Of a stretch of DNA of 43,982 bases, positions 17,487-25,987 are shown one piece after another; position 1 is the stretch's first letter; every line of letters begins with the position of its first letter. The notes under the pieces are model-generated. The model worked only from the letters and a program-made list of their open reading frames with translations, did no database searches and had not been told where the DNA came from. Source of the DNA: Methanosarcina sp. DH2 (lineage in GTDB: Archaea; Halobacteriota; Methanosarcinia; Methanosarcinales; Methanosarcinaceae). The position numbers and the translations under genes were made by a program. The stretch is taken from contig NZ_WJBI01000009.1 in NCBI RefSeq assembly GCF_020804225.1, forward strand, positions 13,083 to 57,064, in the 5' to 3' direction.

Positions 17487-18734
17487 TTATCCGAGACTAA
17501 AGATAAAAACCATGAAGCCGGAGTAGAGGAGAAGGAGGATAAGCCCTTCAAACCTTTTGATTCTCCAGCCTGTCCGGATAAAGAGGAGAAGCAGGAGACT
17601 GATAAATAGCATGAAGGGAGTTATGTAATAGACGCTGATCCCGGTTACCGTGAGGGGGTTGACAAGCCCCGAAAAGCCCAGAATCAAAAGGGTATTTGAA
17701 ATATTTGACCCTATTACGTTTCCAAGAGCTATGCTGGCATAGCCGCTGCGAGCTGCAGAAATAGTAACCATCAGTTCAGGAATGGATGTCCCGATTGCAA
17801 CAAGGCTTATGCCGATAAGAGTCTCCGGAACCTCCAGAAGCAGGGCAAAAAATATTGACTGTTCTACAAAGTATTTGGCTCCAACAATTATAGCAATAAC
17901 GCCTGCAACCAGTTTGATAAACTCTGTTAAAAGGCTGCTTTCAGAAAGATTTTCCGCTTCATTTTTTATTTCGGTTTCGCTTTCGGCTTCAGTCTTGATA
18001 CTGGTTTTGTCGAGTTCTACTGATCCTACTTTATCCTCTGCCCGAATCTCTTTTATTTCTTTTTCTATCTCTTTTATCTCTTTTATCTCTTTTAGCTCTC
18101 CCATCTCTTCTTCCGTTTTTATTTCTCTTTCCGTTTTTTCACGGCTCTTTTTTACGGCTTCCTTTATTCTTTTTTCTTCTATTCGCCCTCCAACTCCTGT
18201 TTCAATCCTTGCTTTTAAATCAAAAATATACTCAAACTTGAAAAAATAATTCATAAAATCTTTGAAATAAATATCTTCCTCATGTTTTTTCACCTTGTCG
18301 AGCAGGAACAGAAGATAAACCAGGTATAACAAGAGAAAAGTGAAGGCTTCGATCCTTGAAATTCTAAAATCCAGAACAAAAAGTAAAAAAAGAAAGGCAG
18401 AAAACAACATTATATATCCGTCTCTTCTAAGCATTAACTCTTCAGTCCTAACATTTGACAGAAGGGCAGCGGTGCTCACGATAAGTCCTATGTTTGCGAT
18501 ATTTGACCCGAGTACATTACCTATGACTATTCCGCTTGCCTGTTCGAAGGATGCCGTAAGGGAGGAGGCAAGCTCAGGTACAGATGTCCCGATAGACACG
18601 AGGGTTAGTCCGATTATAAACTCAGAAACCCCAAACCTCTTTGCAATTAATGATGATGACATTACAAAAAGGTCTGCCCCTTTTACAAGCAGCAGAAGCC
18701 CGCCAACAAAAATAAGAACATTAATTAAGTACAC
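17487..18734 (-). CDS. CaCA-family Ca2+/Na+ antiporter
   Basis: The product has 415 aa with two inverted membrane halves. Both alpha-repeats are present: LVSIGTSVPELASSL...GNVLGSNIANIGLI in the first half and LVAIGTSIPELMVTI...GNVIGSNISNTLLIL in the second, carrying the cation-binding Glu in PEL. The central loop holds about 80 highly charged residues with KEIKEIKEIEKEIKEI runs, from a TTTATCTCTTTTATCTC DNA repeat at about 18050-18100. This loop is longer than in typical YrbG-type proteins. The start is GTG at 18734, about 25 bases after TTTAAATAAAA, so the mRNA is probably leaderless. Confidence 0.92.
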   Translation of the reverse strand: MYLINVLIFVGGLLLLVKGADLFVMSSSLIAKRFGVSEFIIGLTLVSIGTSVPELASSLTASFEQASGIVIGNVLGSNIANIGLIVSTAALLSNVRTEELMLRRDGYIMLFSAFLFLLFVLDFRISRIEAFTFLLLYLVYLLFLLDKVKKHEEDIYFKDFMNYFFKFEYIFDLKARIETGVGGRIEEKRIKEAVKKSREKTEREIKTEEEMGELKEIKEIKEIEKEIKEIRAEDKVGSVELDKTSIKTEAESETEIKNEAENLSESSLLTEFIKLVAGVIAIIVGAKYFVEQSIFFALLLEVPETLIGISLVAIGTSIPELMVTISAARSGYASIALGNVIGSNISNTLLILGFSGLVNPLTVTGISVYYITPFMLFISLLLLLFIRTGWRIKRFEGLILLLLYSGFMVFIFSLG

Positions 18735-18737
18735 ATT

Positions 18738-18776
18738 GAAATGTGAACTCGATTTTTATTTAAACATATCCTTTGA
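18738..18776 (-). promoter_or_regulatory. Promoter of the antiporter gene
   Basis: On the minus strand: TCAAAGGATATG, TTTAAATAAAAAT (TATA region), then AGTTCACATTTC just before the GTG start. About 32 of 39 positions match the block at 19686-19724 in front of the first GNAT gene, including sequence on both sides of the TATA box. Confidence 0.6.
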
Positions 18777-18871
18777 GCTGCAGTACTGGACAAAGCTGCA
18801 ATACTGCATAAAGCTGTAACCGACAGGAAAGAATGAAATCTCATCAGGTAACGCTTTATTTAAATATCTTG

Positions 18872-18948
18872 TCAGATAAATCTTTACTGAAAAATTTCCT
18901 CAGATAAATCTTTACTGAAAAATTTCTTCAGATAAATCTTTACTGAAA
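18872..18948. repeat. 28-bp tandem repeat, 2.7 units
   Basis: TCAGATAAATCTTTACTGAA plus AAATTTC(C/T) is repeated at 18872, 18900 and 18928, the last unit incomplete. It lies between the end of GNAT gene 1 and the antiporter promoter, where it could act in termination. No dyad is evident. Confidence 0.8.
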
Positions 18949-18997
18949 TAGAACGTCTAAAGAAAAATGCCAATTTTAAAAACAATTGGGGAGCTAA

Positions 18998-19630
18998 TCA
19001 GGCAAGTTTTAACTCCATTTTGTAACATTTTTCTTTCTCGCCACATATGTCTTCTATTTTTTTTACTATCTGAAAACCTATTTTTTCGTACAACTTTATC
19101 GCAGGGATATTGTTTACATTTACATATAGGAGAATAGAAGATATTCCGTTCAGCTTCATTTCTTTTATGCTTTCTTCCAGAATCTTCCTGCCATATCCCA
19201 TTCCTCTGAATTTTTTGTCGATTGCAATTGAGTAAACTACGGATTTTTTTTTCAGCCCTTTGAACGAAAGTTCTGGTTTCAGGTAGTATATGCAGTAACC
19301 TGCAACTTTATCCTGATTTTTAATTACGTAAAAGATCTTTCTTAGTTTCTTTGAGTATTTTAAAAGCTTTTCCTGATTCTTACTATCAAACCCTTCTGCC
19401 TGAATTCTAAGAATCTCCTGTAGCATAGTTTCATTTACAGGTACAATATCTTCCTTCTCAGTATATCTCCATTTCTTTAAAATATGGACCCCCATAGTAT
19501 CCCGCAGCAGCTTCTTGAAACTTGTGAAGTATGAAACGAATCTTACATAAATTTGTTTGGGACCCATGGAATTACCTTTAAGCGGAGGGTCATTACTATA
19601 ATTTTCCGTGAGTTTTGTCGCTTCTGCCAT
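18998..19630 (-). CDS. GNAT N-acetyltransferase, paralogue 1
   Basis: The product has 210 aa. The GNAT core occupies about residues 60-210. It has the acetyl-CoA loop KFRGMGYGRKILEES, preceded by SVVYSIAID and followed by LYVNVNNIPAIKLYEKIGF, the motif-B region. This resembles RimI-type acetyltransferases. The substrate cannot be told. Residues 1-45 have no counterpart in paralogue 2. A GGAGAGAG ribosome site precedes the ATG. Paralogue 2 lies immediately upstream in the same orientation with about 60% visible identity, so this is a tandem duplication. Its promoter block (19686-19724) resembles that of the antiporter gene. Confidence 0.88.
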   Translation of the reverse strand: MAEATKLTENYSNDPPLKGNSMGPKQIYVRFVSYFTSFKKLLRDTMGVHILKKWRYTEKEDIVPVNETMLQEILRIQAEGFDSKNQEKLLKYSKKLRKIFYVIKNQDKVAGYCIYYLKPELSFKGLKKKSVVYSIAIDKKFRGMGYGRKILEESIKEMKLNGISSILLYVNVNNIPAIKLYEKIGFQIVKKIEDICGEKEKCYKMELKLA

Positions 19631-19884
19631 TAAAAAAAACTCTCTCCTTTGCTGCTGATATAAAGTTATGGGTCAAAGGCATACTGAACTGTAAACTGCA
19701 TTTTTATTTAAATGTACCCTTTGAATCCTGAACTGACATAGAAGGCGTTTGTAAGGAAGTATGCCGTACAATAGTCTGAAAGTTACTATCGTATAAAAGA
19801 TCTGTTGTATAAAACATTTTCACCGGGAAAGGCCGCAATAACTGCTGGCTGTAAAAAAGTACTGTACTGGAAAACGTACGAAAA

Positions 19885-20454
19885 TTAAAAAAGTTTCAGC
19901 TCCATTTTATAGCATCTTTCATTCTGGCCACATAGGTTTTCTACTTCTTTGACTACGAGGAAGCCTGTTTTTTCATATAATTTTATCGCAGGAGTATTAT
20001 TTACGTTCACGTACAGGAAAACAGTCAATACACTATTTAGCTTCATTTCTCTTATACTCTCTTCCAGTAGCCGCTTGCCAAATCCCTTACTTCTGAATTT
20101 CCTATCAATCGCAATTGAATAAATGACAGCTTTTTTTTCAAATCCCCTTCGAGAAAAAGTCGGTTTCAGGTGGTATATGCAGTAGCCTACAACCTTATTT
20201 TGGCTCTTAATTACATAAAAGATATTCCTAAATTTATTTGAATCTTTTATAATTTCTCCACGTCTTTTTTTTTCAAACCCTTCTGCCTGAATTCTAAGAA
20301 TTTCCGGAAGCACGGTGTCGTCAACGATCTCAACGTTTTCTTTCTCTATTTGCTTCCATCCTCTTAAAAGAAAAGTTCCTGCCGTATCCAGAATTGCCTT
20401 TTCAAGACTTTTTATATATAAATTTGGTTTTGAGTGAATTCTTGCGAGATTCAT
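19885..20454 (-). CDS. GNAT N-acetyltransferase, paralogue 2
   Basis: The product has 189 aa and aligns with paralogue 1 from its residue 45 or so to the end: EILRIQAEGF, IFYVIKSQNKVVGYCIY, YSIAIDRKFRSKGFGKRLLEESI, LYVNVNNTPAIKLYEKTGF and RCYKMELKL. The acetyl-CoA loop here is RSKGFGKR, still fitting the R/Q-x-x-G-x-G/A pattern. GGGAGA precedes the ATG by three bases, a short spacing. The 254 bp between the paralogues is AT-rich and contains the shared promoter block. The substrate is unknown. Confidence 0.88.
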   Translation of the reverse strand: MNLARIHSKPNLYIKSLEKAILDTAGTFLLRGWKQIEKENVEIVDDTVLPEILRIQAEGFEKKRRGEIIKDSNKFRNIFYVIKSQNKVVGYCIYHLKPTFSRRGFEKKAVIYSIAIDRKFRSKGFGKRLLEESIREMKLNSVLTVFLYVNVNNTPAIKLYEKTGFLVVKEVENLCGQNERCYKMELKLF

Positions 20455-20653
20455 AAATCTCCCTTAAATGCAGTATCGACATAAATAAAACAATTACTTT
20501 TATAGAAAGTTCATGTTAAGTAGTATATCGATAACTTGATTTTTTCCAATCCGGATTTCACAAAAAAATCCTGAAAATTTGTCGTGAAAGCTGTGGATAG
20601 ATGAATTTTAAGCCGGGCGTTCAAGCAGATTAATCCTTTTTCTATCCTTTCAA

Positions 20654-21076
20654 TTATTCTGTCCTCTCTTCAGGCACGGTTGTCAGTCTTGAATGTTTGA
20701 CTCCTTTTATACTCAGGAGTCTCTGGGCGAGCTCTACTATTTTTTCTCCTTCTCCTTCCAGAATTATCACTTCAAAACAGAGATTTCCCTCCATATGAAA
20801 ATGTACGGAAGAGTTTATCATATCCATATATTCATGCTGAATTTCTGCCAGGGTACTGGTTACGCCCTTTTTCGAGCAATCATATACAATAGAGATTGTC
20901 GCAGCCCTTGTACCTTTTATCTGTTGCATCCATTCATAGTGCTGGTTATATGTCCTTATAGCATCCCTTATTCCTTCCGAACGAGAGGAGTATCCCCTCT
21001 TCATAAGGGCCTGGTCAAATTTATTCAGAAGTTCCTCTGGAAGGGAAATTCCGATTCTCATAAGTTTTTTTTCCAT
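20654..21076 (-). CDS. nikR: NikR nickel-responsive regulator
   Basis: The product has 140 aa. The N-terminal ribbon-helix-helix domain (MRIGISLPEELLNKFDQAL...GYSSRSEGIRDAIR) is followed by the NikR C-terminal ACT-like tetramer domain. All four high-affinity Ni ligands are in place: His81, His92, His94 and Cys100, equivalent to H76, H87, H89 and C95 of E. coli NikR. It should repress nickel uptake genes when Ni is replete. Nickel is needed here for F430, CODH/ACS and hydrogenases. No nickel transporter is adjacent. The ATG follows AGGAGGGGTAT closely. A TCAGTT-ATTC-AACTGA dyad at 21126-21141 beside the TATA region may be an operator. Confidence 0.95.
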   Translation of the reverse strand: MEKKLMRIGISLPEELLNKFDQALMKRGYSSRSEGIRDAIRTYNQHYEWMQQIKGTRAATISIVYDCSKKGVTSTLAEIQHEYMDMINSSVHFHMEGNLCFEVIILEGEGEKIVELAQRLLSIKGVKHSRLTTVPEERTE

Positions 21077-21125
21077 ATACCCCTCCTGAAAATGAAAAAT
21101 CCTTTCTGTAAGGCTTTTTATGTCT

Positions 21126-21141
21126 TCAGTTATTCAACTGA
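21126..21141. promoter_or_regulatory. Inverted repeat upstream of nikR
   Basis: TCAGTT and AACTGA flank ATTC, about 50 bp before the nikR start and next to an ACATAAAAAG TATA-like sequence on the minus strand. It could be an autoregulatory NikR site. The half-site does not match the E. coli NikR consensus as I recall it. Confidence 0.25.
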
Positions 21142-21284
21142 GTGAAAAACCAAATCAAGCTGCCTAAACATATAAAACCCACTATATTTCCGAATCCCCA
21201 TTAAATATAATATTCAATCTTATATTTAATATTTTATCACATTCGGAGACCTAAATGATATGAAAAATGAAAGTAAGAGGGCGA

Positions 21285-21462
21285 AAATAAGAAGATGAGA
21301 ATAACAAGATGAGAATAACAAGATGAGAATAACAAGATGAGAATCGGAAGATAAGAATAAAGAGGATTATAATCGGAAGATAATAAGAAGATGAGAATAA
21401 AAAGATGAGAATGAAAAGATGAGAATGAAAAGATGAGAATAAGAAGATGAGAATAAGAAGAT
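21285..21462. repeat. AAGATGAGAATAAC-type minisatellite
   Basis: About a dozen imperfect 12-14-bp units (AAGATGAGAATAAC, AAAAGATGAGAATG, GAAGATGAGAATAA) lie in the 840-bp gap between nikR and the FKBP gene. The frames open through it on the minus strand are repeat artefacts rich in Ser, Leu and Phe. The rest of the gap holds no gene I can support. Confidence 0.85.
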
Positions 21463-21919
21463 GACCTGGTTCTAAAAAGGATGTTTCTTTCAAAATCATA
21501 CTGAAATAGATAACTCAATTGATGAAATGACAGCTTGAATAGCAATGTCCGGACAAAAATTCTCCTGCCGGAACTTCTGTTCCTGTCTGGCAAGGCTGCG
21601 AGAAAAGGCATTTTTGCCCTGAAGATTAGTTTCTAAGACAGAAGTCAGAGTGACTTTTCCTCCTGTTTCCAGGTCTGATCTTTTCTATTAGTTCTTTTTA
21701 ATGGCGACGGATACGGGTTTAGAGATAATTTCCAATAAGTTATAATTTTTACAATGACCAGTGAGGTTTCAGATAACCCTGTTTATTCCCAAAAAGCTTA
21801 TTAAAGCCAGAGTTCTATAGCGTGAAACGCGTTTACTCTGAAAGTTCAGGAATTAACTGATTAAGGATGAATTTCCTTACCTATCAAGTTTAATTAATTT
21901 AATATAAGAGTTGAGAATT

Positions 21920-22675
21920 ATGGCAATCCAGAAAGGCGATTTTATAAAGTTAAGCTATACAGGTAAGTTTGAGGACGGCAGGACTTTCGACACAACAGAC
22001 GAAGAGCTTGCCAAAAAAGAAGAGATCTTTAACCCCCGCGGTCTTTACGGCGGAGACGTCGTTATTGTCGGGGCAGGGCACACCATTGAGGGCCTTGATG
22101 AGGATCTTGAAGGAAAGGAAGCTGGCTATTCCGGCACGGTCTCAATCCCTCCGGAAAAGGCATTCGGTCCGAGCAACCCCAAGCTCATAGAAACCGTTTC
22201 CATAACAAAGTTCCAGGACAGAAATGTTCACCCTGGCCTGCCTGTTGAACTGGACGGCAGGAGAGGAATTGTTAGCAGGGTTATCGGCCGCAGGGTCACT
22301 GTAGACTTTAACAGCCCACTTGCAGGCAAGACCGTTACCTACGAGTACACCATTGAAAAGGTCCTTGAAGACGACGTTGAAAAAATCCAGGGTCTTCTTG
22401 CCTTATACACTGGCATGCGCGACACAGAAGTCGAAATCGCTGATGGTATAGCAAAGATCAATGTGTCTACAGGTCTGACCTTTAACCAGCGCTGGCTCAT
22501 GGCTAAGAACAGGGTTGCATCCGAACTCTTCAAGTATGCCGGTCTCAAAGAAGTTCAGTTTATTGAAAAACTGACAGCTGAGTCTGAAGCCGAAGTCCCT
22601 GCACCTGCAGAACTTGAAGTCGAGGCTGAAGCTGAAACCGAAGTTAAAGAAGAGCCTTCAGAATCCCAGGAATAA
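21920..22675 (+). CDS. Long-type archaeal FKBP peptidyl-prolyl isomerase (SlyD-like)
   Basis: The product has 251 aa. The first FKBP segment (KGDFIKLSYTGKFEDGRTFDTT) is split by the insert-in-flap domain, with VGAGHTIEGLDEDLEGKEAG and IPPEKAFGP, as in archaeal 26-kDa FKBPs. A C-terminal domain follows, and the chain ends in a Glu/Ala-rich acidic tail. It speeds prolyl isomerisation and acts as a holdase in the cytosol. I start it at the ATG at 21920 (MAIQKGD); the TTG at 21911 is less likely. A strong terminator hairpin lies 24 bp past the stop. Identification is firm. Confidence 0.95.
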   Translation: MAIQKGDFIKLSYTGKFEDGRTFDTTDEELAKKEEIFNPRGLYGGDVVIVGAGHTIEGLDEDLEGKEAGYSGTVSIPPEKAFGPSNPKLIETVSITKFQDRNVHPGLPVELDGRRGIVSRVIGRRVTVDFNSPLAGKTVTYEYTIEKVLEDDVEKIQGLLALYTGMRDTEVEIADGIAKINVSTGLTFNQRWLMAKNRVASELFKYAGLKEVQFIEKLTAESEAEVPAPAELEVEAEAETEVKEEPSESQE

Positions 22676-22698
22676 ATCTATCTGTACTTTACAAAATA

Positions 22699-22720
22699 GC
22701 GAAGAGTCCTTTCTCTTCGC
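22699..22720 (+). terminator. Terminator hairpin after FKBP gene
   Basis: GCGAAGAG and CTCTTCGC form a perfect 8-bp stem around a TCCTTT loop, followed by AAATTTTATA. Confidence 0.65.
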
Positions 22721-22824
22721 AAATTTTATATATAATAATCAGGTTCTCTGTATACGCTCCCCGGAATATCAGGGCGACTTGCCAGGGTCTACCCGGAAAG
22801 CCAAAAAAATCTATCTTTCAACAT

Positions 22825-22910
22825 GCTGAGGTAGCCCAGCGGACCACGGCGCCGGTCTTGAAAACCGGTAGTGCTCACGCGCTACGGGAGTTCGAATCTC
22901 CCCCTCAGCG
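22825..22910 (+). tRNA. tRNA-Ser (anticodon TGA)
   Basis: The acceptor stem GCTGAGG (22825-22831) pairs perfectly with CCTCAGC (22903-22909), with discriminator G at 22910. The anticodon stem CCGGT/ACCGG encloses CTTGAAA, giving anticodon TGA at 22859-22861. A long variable arm (TAGTGCTCACGCGCTA region) and a GGGAG-TTCGAAT-CTCCC T-arm fit a class II serine tRNA. CCA is not encoded. Confidence 0.96.
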
Positions 22911-23036
22911 TCTCATCCTTTTGGTCTTAATAAATAGTCTTTTTTGTTGCTTCTTTCTAAACATTTTCTCGACGAGTTGCAACATTTTCTTAATACTTAT
23001 AACCACATCAGATTACATTGCTTATAGCTAAATGAT

Positions 23037-23261
23037 TTAAATACCCAATATTAGCATTATTAGTTTCGTTGCAATAGCCAATCCAACTAATGTCACTATT
23101 ACCATACCGACTGAAAATAGCATTCCGAGAATTATTGCCCCGAATACCCCCAAATGGGCTAGAGCAAATGCCTTGGTAAAAAAATCACATTCCTCAATAA
23201 AATTAAGTTCTTGTTCGCCATCTTCAGCTTTTTGCGTACCTTCTTTAGCAGTTGCCACCAT
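23037..23261 (-). CDS. Small membrane protein
   Basis: The product has 74 aa from the ATG at 23261; a GTG at 23276 is possible. A polar, acidic N-terminal half (about 1-30) is followed by a long hydrophobic stretch (about 33-73) that can form two helices with a Gly-containing turn, ending LIMLILGI. GGTGGGCGG lies just upstream and a TATA-like CTTATATACAT lies about 70 bases before the start. I do not recognise the family. It stands alone, convergent with the tRNA. Confidence 0.6.
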   Translation of the reverse strand: MVATAKEGTQKAEDGEQELNFIEECDFFTKAFALAHLGVFGAIILGMLFSVGMVIVTLVGLAIATKLIMLILGI

Positions 23262-23758
23262 ATGTCCGCCCACCACACGCTTAATGTTTAGCCTAGTTAA
23301 ATATAATCAATAAAAATTAGAGTTTGTAATGTATATAAGTCGTTGAACTTGAATGTAATTCATTGGTCATCGGTTAAGATATTTTATCACCTTTATGCTA
23401 TCGATTTTATAGCAGAAATTGGCCTCAAATTTTAATATATTTACCTGAAATCTATATCCTGTTCCAGTTCAAACACCTTTTAAATTTTGGACATTTATCC
23501 TGGGAATGGATACAATCTATCATGATTCCTTACTTAACCGAAGACGCATGGAAAAATTTCTGAACTATTATCGTGACTGGAATTATCGTGACCGGAAGCT
23601 CGATTGATATTCCACATTCGAGATTTAGATAAGTAATTTCGATTATTAGGATCAGTTCGGTACTAACACTTTCTCCCCCACAGTTGCCACATGCCATAAT
23701 CTGAGGTAGCATATTTACATCGGGAGACCGAAAATTTACACCCCGGCAAGCTCTAGTC
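23262..23758. other. Intergenic, no gene seen
   Basis: It contains the promoter of the small membrane protein and a short direct repeat (ATTATCGTGACTGGA / ATTATCGTGACCGGA, about 23568-23598). The minus-strand frame across 23530-23820 overlaps the kinase end and shows no family features. Confidence 0.5.
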
Positions 23759-24988
23759 TCACTTTTCCAGCGTTCTGAAACGGATACTGAATTTTGTCCC
23801 TTTGTCTCTTTTAAGTTCAATAGAACCTTCTATCTGCTCAACAAAAATATTTACAAGCTGCAGGCCCAGGGAATCTGTGTTTCGAAAATCCACCCATTCC
23901 GGGATTCCCTGGCCGTTGTCTTCTACGGTCAGCATAAATGGCAAGTTCTTTTCGTTTAGGTGGCCTGTTGCTGTACCTGAATCTTGAGGTTTTTTGTGTT
24001 CTTTTTCGTAATTTTTCATCCGGGAAAGACTTATGAGGACTTCTCCTTCTTTTCCAGCCGGAAAAGCGTACTTCAGGGCGTTTGAAACCAGTTCGTTGAC
24101 AATAATACCAAGAGGTACTGCAGTATTTGTTTTCACATAAACCTGGTTGAGGTCCAGTTTCAGATTGATTTTTTCATTCCCAACTCTGTATGAACTGAAA
24201 AGGCCTTCAGTAAGTTTTCGAAGATAGTCTGCAAAGTCGATTGTGTCTGTTTCTCCTATGTAGAGTTCCTGATGGATCAGGGACATCGAGGCTATACGGT
24301 TCTGGCTTTCCCTGAGGGCTTCAAGGGTTCCTGGATCAGTAGACCTTTCGGCTTCGAGACTGAGCAGGGATGAGATCACCTGAAGATTATTCTTTATCCT
24401 GTGGTTAATTTCGTTTATACGTGCGTGTTCAATTTTTTCCAGGGAAATTTCTGCCAGTTTATGTCTGGTGATGTCGCGAACAAATCCCTGTATCTCTCCC
24501 GGTTTTCCGGAACCTGCGGGAGTTTTTTGAATAAGCTGCCTGACCCACTTTATTTCCCCATCCCGGTTTCGTATTCGATACTCAAATTCAGTAGAAACAG
24601 CCGGGTTATACATAGCTTTTTCCAGATTTTCAGAAACAAGAGATTGGTCTTCAGATACGACTATTTCTATCCATCTCATCTTACACGATAGAAAATCCTC
24701 TTTGCTGTACCCGGTTACATATTCTACAGCTCCATCAATGAATACCGGCATAAAGTTCTCATCTACCCTGAGTCCTATAAGGCCCTCGATGTTCTGTACA
24801 AGTAAACGGTAGTCGTTATCCTCGGTCTGCAGGTTCTTTGCCGAATATCTGCTTTCGGGCTCATCTCTCCAGAAAAAAGCTGCCTCTTTCCCGGGTTCAG
24901 CATTCATTTCTGCTTTTTCTGCCCCGTGGTCCATTAAAAAAAGAGGAGCTAACAGGAGAACTATGCTTTTCATACGTCTTGCAGCCAT
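23759..24988 (-). CDS. PAS-domain sensor histidine kinase (HisKA_2 type)
   Basis: The product has 409 aa. A PAS domain (about 58-176, ending GFVRDITRHKLAE) leads to a HisKA_2 phosphoacceptor region with His196 in EINHRIKNNLQVISSLL. An HATPase_c domain follows, with N box NELVSNALKYAFP and G box EDNGQGIPEW...LGLQLV. No receiver domain is present. Residues 1-25 are hydrophobic (SIVLLLAPLFLM) without a good ribosome site, so the true start is uncertain and may lie downstream. It is divergent from the RHH gene at 25218, with paired palindromes between them. The C-terminal half closely resembles the kinase at 38335-40836. Confidence 0.88.
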   Translation of the reverse strand: MAARRMKSIVLLLAPLFLMDHGAEKAEMNAEPGKEAAFFWRDEPESRYSAKNLQTEDNDYRLLVQNIEGLIGLRVDENFMPVFIDGAVEYVTGYSKEDFLSCKMRWIEIVVSEDQSLVSENLEKAMYNPAVSTEFEYRIRNRDGEIKWVRQLIQKTPAGSGKPGEIQGFVRDITRHKLAEISLEKIEHARINEINHRIKNNLQVISSLLSLEAERSTDPGTLEALRESQNRIASMSLIHQELYIGETDTIDFADYLRKLTEGLFSSYRVGNEKINLKLDLNQVYVKTNTAVPLGIIVNELVSNALKYAFPAGKEGEVLISLSRMKNYEKEHKKPQDSGTATGHLNEKNLPFMLTVEDNGQGIPEWVDFRNTDSLGLQLVNIFVEQIEGSIELKRDKGTKFSIRFRTLEK

Positions 24989-25125
24989 TCGGGAAATTGT
25001 GGCGCAGCTTCCTGATATTGTATTTGTCTTCTTATTCAGTATTTTCCCTCCTTTTTACAGTCTTTCTTTTTCTGTATTTTTACTCTATTTTTCCTGTACA
25101 TTTCTATATCATTGGTGAATTAATC

Positions 25126-25189
25126 ATACAATTGTATTAACTATTCTCATAAATAGTTTATTATCGGTTCTAATTTCATACAATTGTTT
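25126..25189. promoter_or_regulatory. Paired ATACAATTGTAT palindromes
   Basis: ATACAATTGTAT at 25126-25137 is a perfect 12-bp palindrome. ATACAATTGTTT at 25178-25189 is a near copy whose start is 52 bp away, about five helical turns. Both lie in the divergent promoter region between the kinase and the RHH gene. They are good candidates for sites of the RHH protein. Confidence 0.5.
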
Positions 25190-25217
25190 ATATTATAATC
25201 AACGGTATGATTTAGTG

Positions 25218-25583
25218 ATGAAAGAACGGTTCACTATCTCAATGGATGATGATCTTGCATCATGGCTTGACGGACTATGTGATGAAAAAATATTCAGCAG
25301 CCGAAGCCACGGAATAGAGTTTTGCGTCAAGCAGATCAAAAGAATGGATATCGAAAAAGTCGTGCTTTTACACTGGGGTAAAGAAGAAGTAGAACCGGTT
25401 TTCTTATCAAAAAAGAATGTTCAAATTCTTACCAGAATATCTGAAAAATTAAATCTTAGTCCTGAAGATACCCTTGGCGTTCTTTTATATAAGGGATTGG
25501 AGAATATAAGTAGAAATTCCCACGAATCGGAAAAAGAGAAAGGAATTAAAGAGGATAATCTCAGAAGAGTTTTCTTTGAATAA
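25218..25583 (+). CDS. Ribbon-helix-helix transcription regulator
   Basis: The product has 121 aa from the ATG at 25218, with a GTG directly before it as an alternative. Residues 1-45 (KERFTISMDDDLASWLDGL...FSSRSHGIEFCVKQI) fit the RHH/CopG fold: a beta strand, helix A and helix B with the SRSHGIE turn. The remaining 75 residues (VVLLHWGKEEVEPVFLSKK..., LNLSPEDTLGVLLYKGLE) are not a NikR ligand domain and I do not recognise them. It probably binds DNA as a dimer. It is divergent from a histidine kinase, with two candidate operators between. Confidence 0.78.
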   Translation: MKERFTISMDDDLASWLDGLCDEKIFSSRSHGIEFCVKQIKRMDIEKVVLLHWGKEEVEPVFLSKKNVQILTRISEKLNLSPEDTLGVLLYKGLENISRNSHESEKEKGIKEDNLRRVFFE

Positions 25584-25732
25584 AGCATAAAATCCTTTCA
25601 ATTAAATTAATGAACTACATGTGAGCTCTATTAAAGCATTATAATTTTATTCTCTGCCTGTAAATACAGGTTTAAGATACTATTTTTTAGAGTCTGATTA
25701 TGTATGTATAATTCTGGAAATTCTGTTTTTTC

Positions 25733-25788
25733 GTTTTTCCGTTTTTCCGTTTTTCCGTTTTTCCGTTTTTCCGTTTTTCCGTTTTTCC
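25733..25788. repeat. 8-bp tandem repeat, 7 units
   Basis: Seven units of GTTTTTCC (phase arbitrary), perfect over 56 bp. It is a candidate slippage locus; no gene contains it. Confidence 0.9.
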
Positions 25789-25869
25789 AAGTTTTATATA
25801 ACTTGTTAATTCTTAATTAATTTTATAATATTTAAAATTTTCTCATAAAGTTGGGGGGGCACAAGTTTA

Positions 25870-25987
25870 TAGGACTTACGCGGTTGAAACGAGAAATCAA
25901 TAGCTTTAAACCTTTAACTGTCTAAAAACTGGAGTTAACTACAATGTCTATTGTGTTTGATTTCGGATCCCAAGTGCGTAAGTCCTA
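25870..25987. mobile_element. 118-bp MITE with terminal inverted repeats and 5-bp duplication
   Basis: TAGGACTTACGC (25870-25881) and its exact inverse GCGTAAGTCCTA (25976-25987) bound the element. Imperfect pairing continues inwards (GAAATCAA appears in both arms). GTTTA stands directly outside each end (25865-25869 and 25988-25992), a 5-bp target duplication. No coding capacity. The ends resemble those of IS5-like elements as I recall, so it is probably mobilised in trans. Confidence 0.85.

Noticed and set aside
21237-21611. 124-aa and 82-aa minus-strand open frames
   Set aside because: They read through the AAGATGAGAATAA minisatellite and encode only Ser/Leu/Phe repeats.
23530-23820. 96-aa minus-strand frame overlapping the kinase end
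   Set aside because: It overlaps the kinase in another frame and shows no recognisable features.
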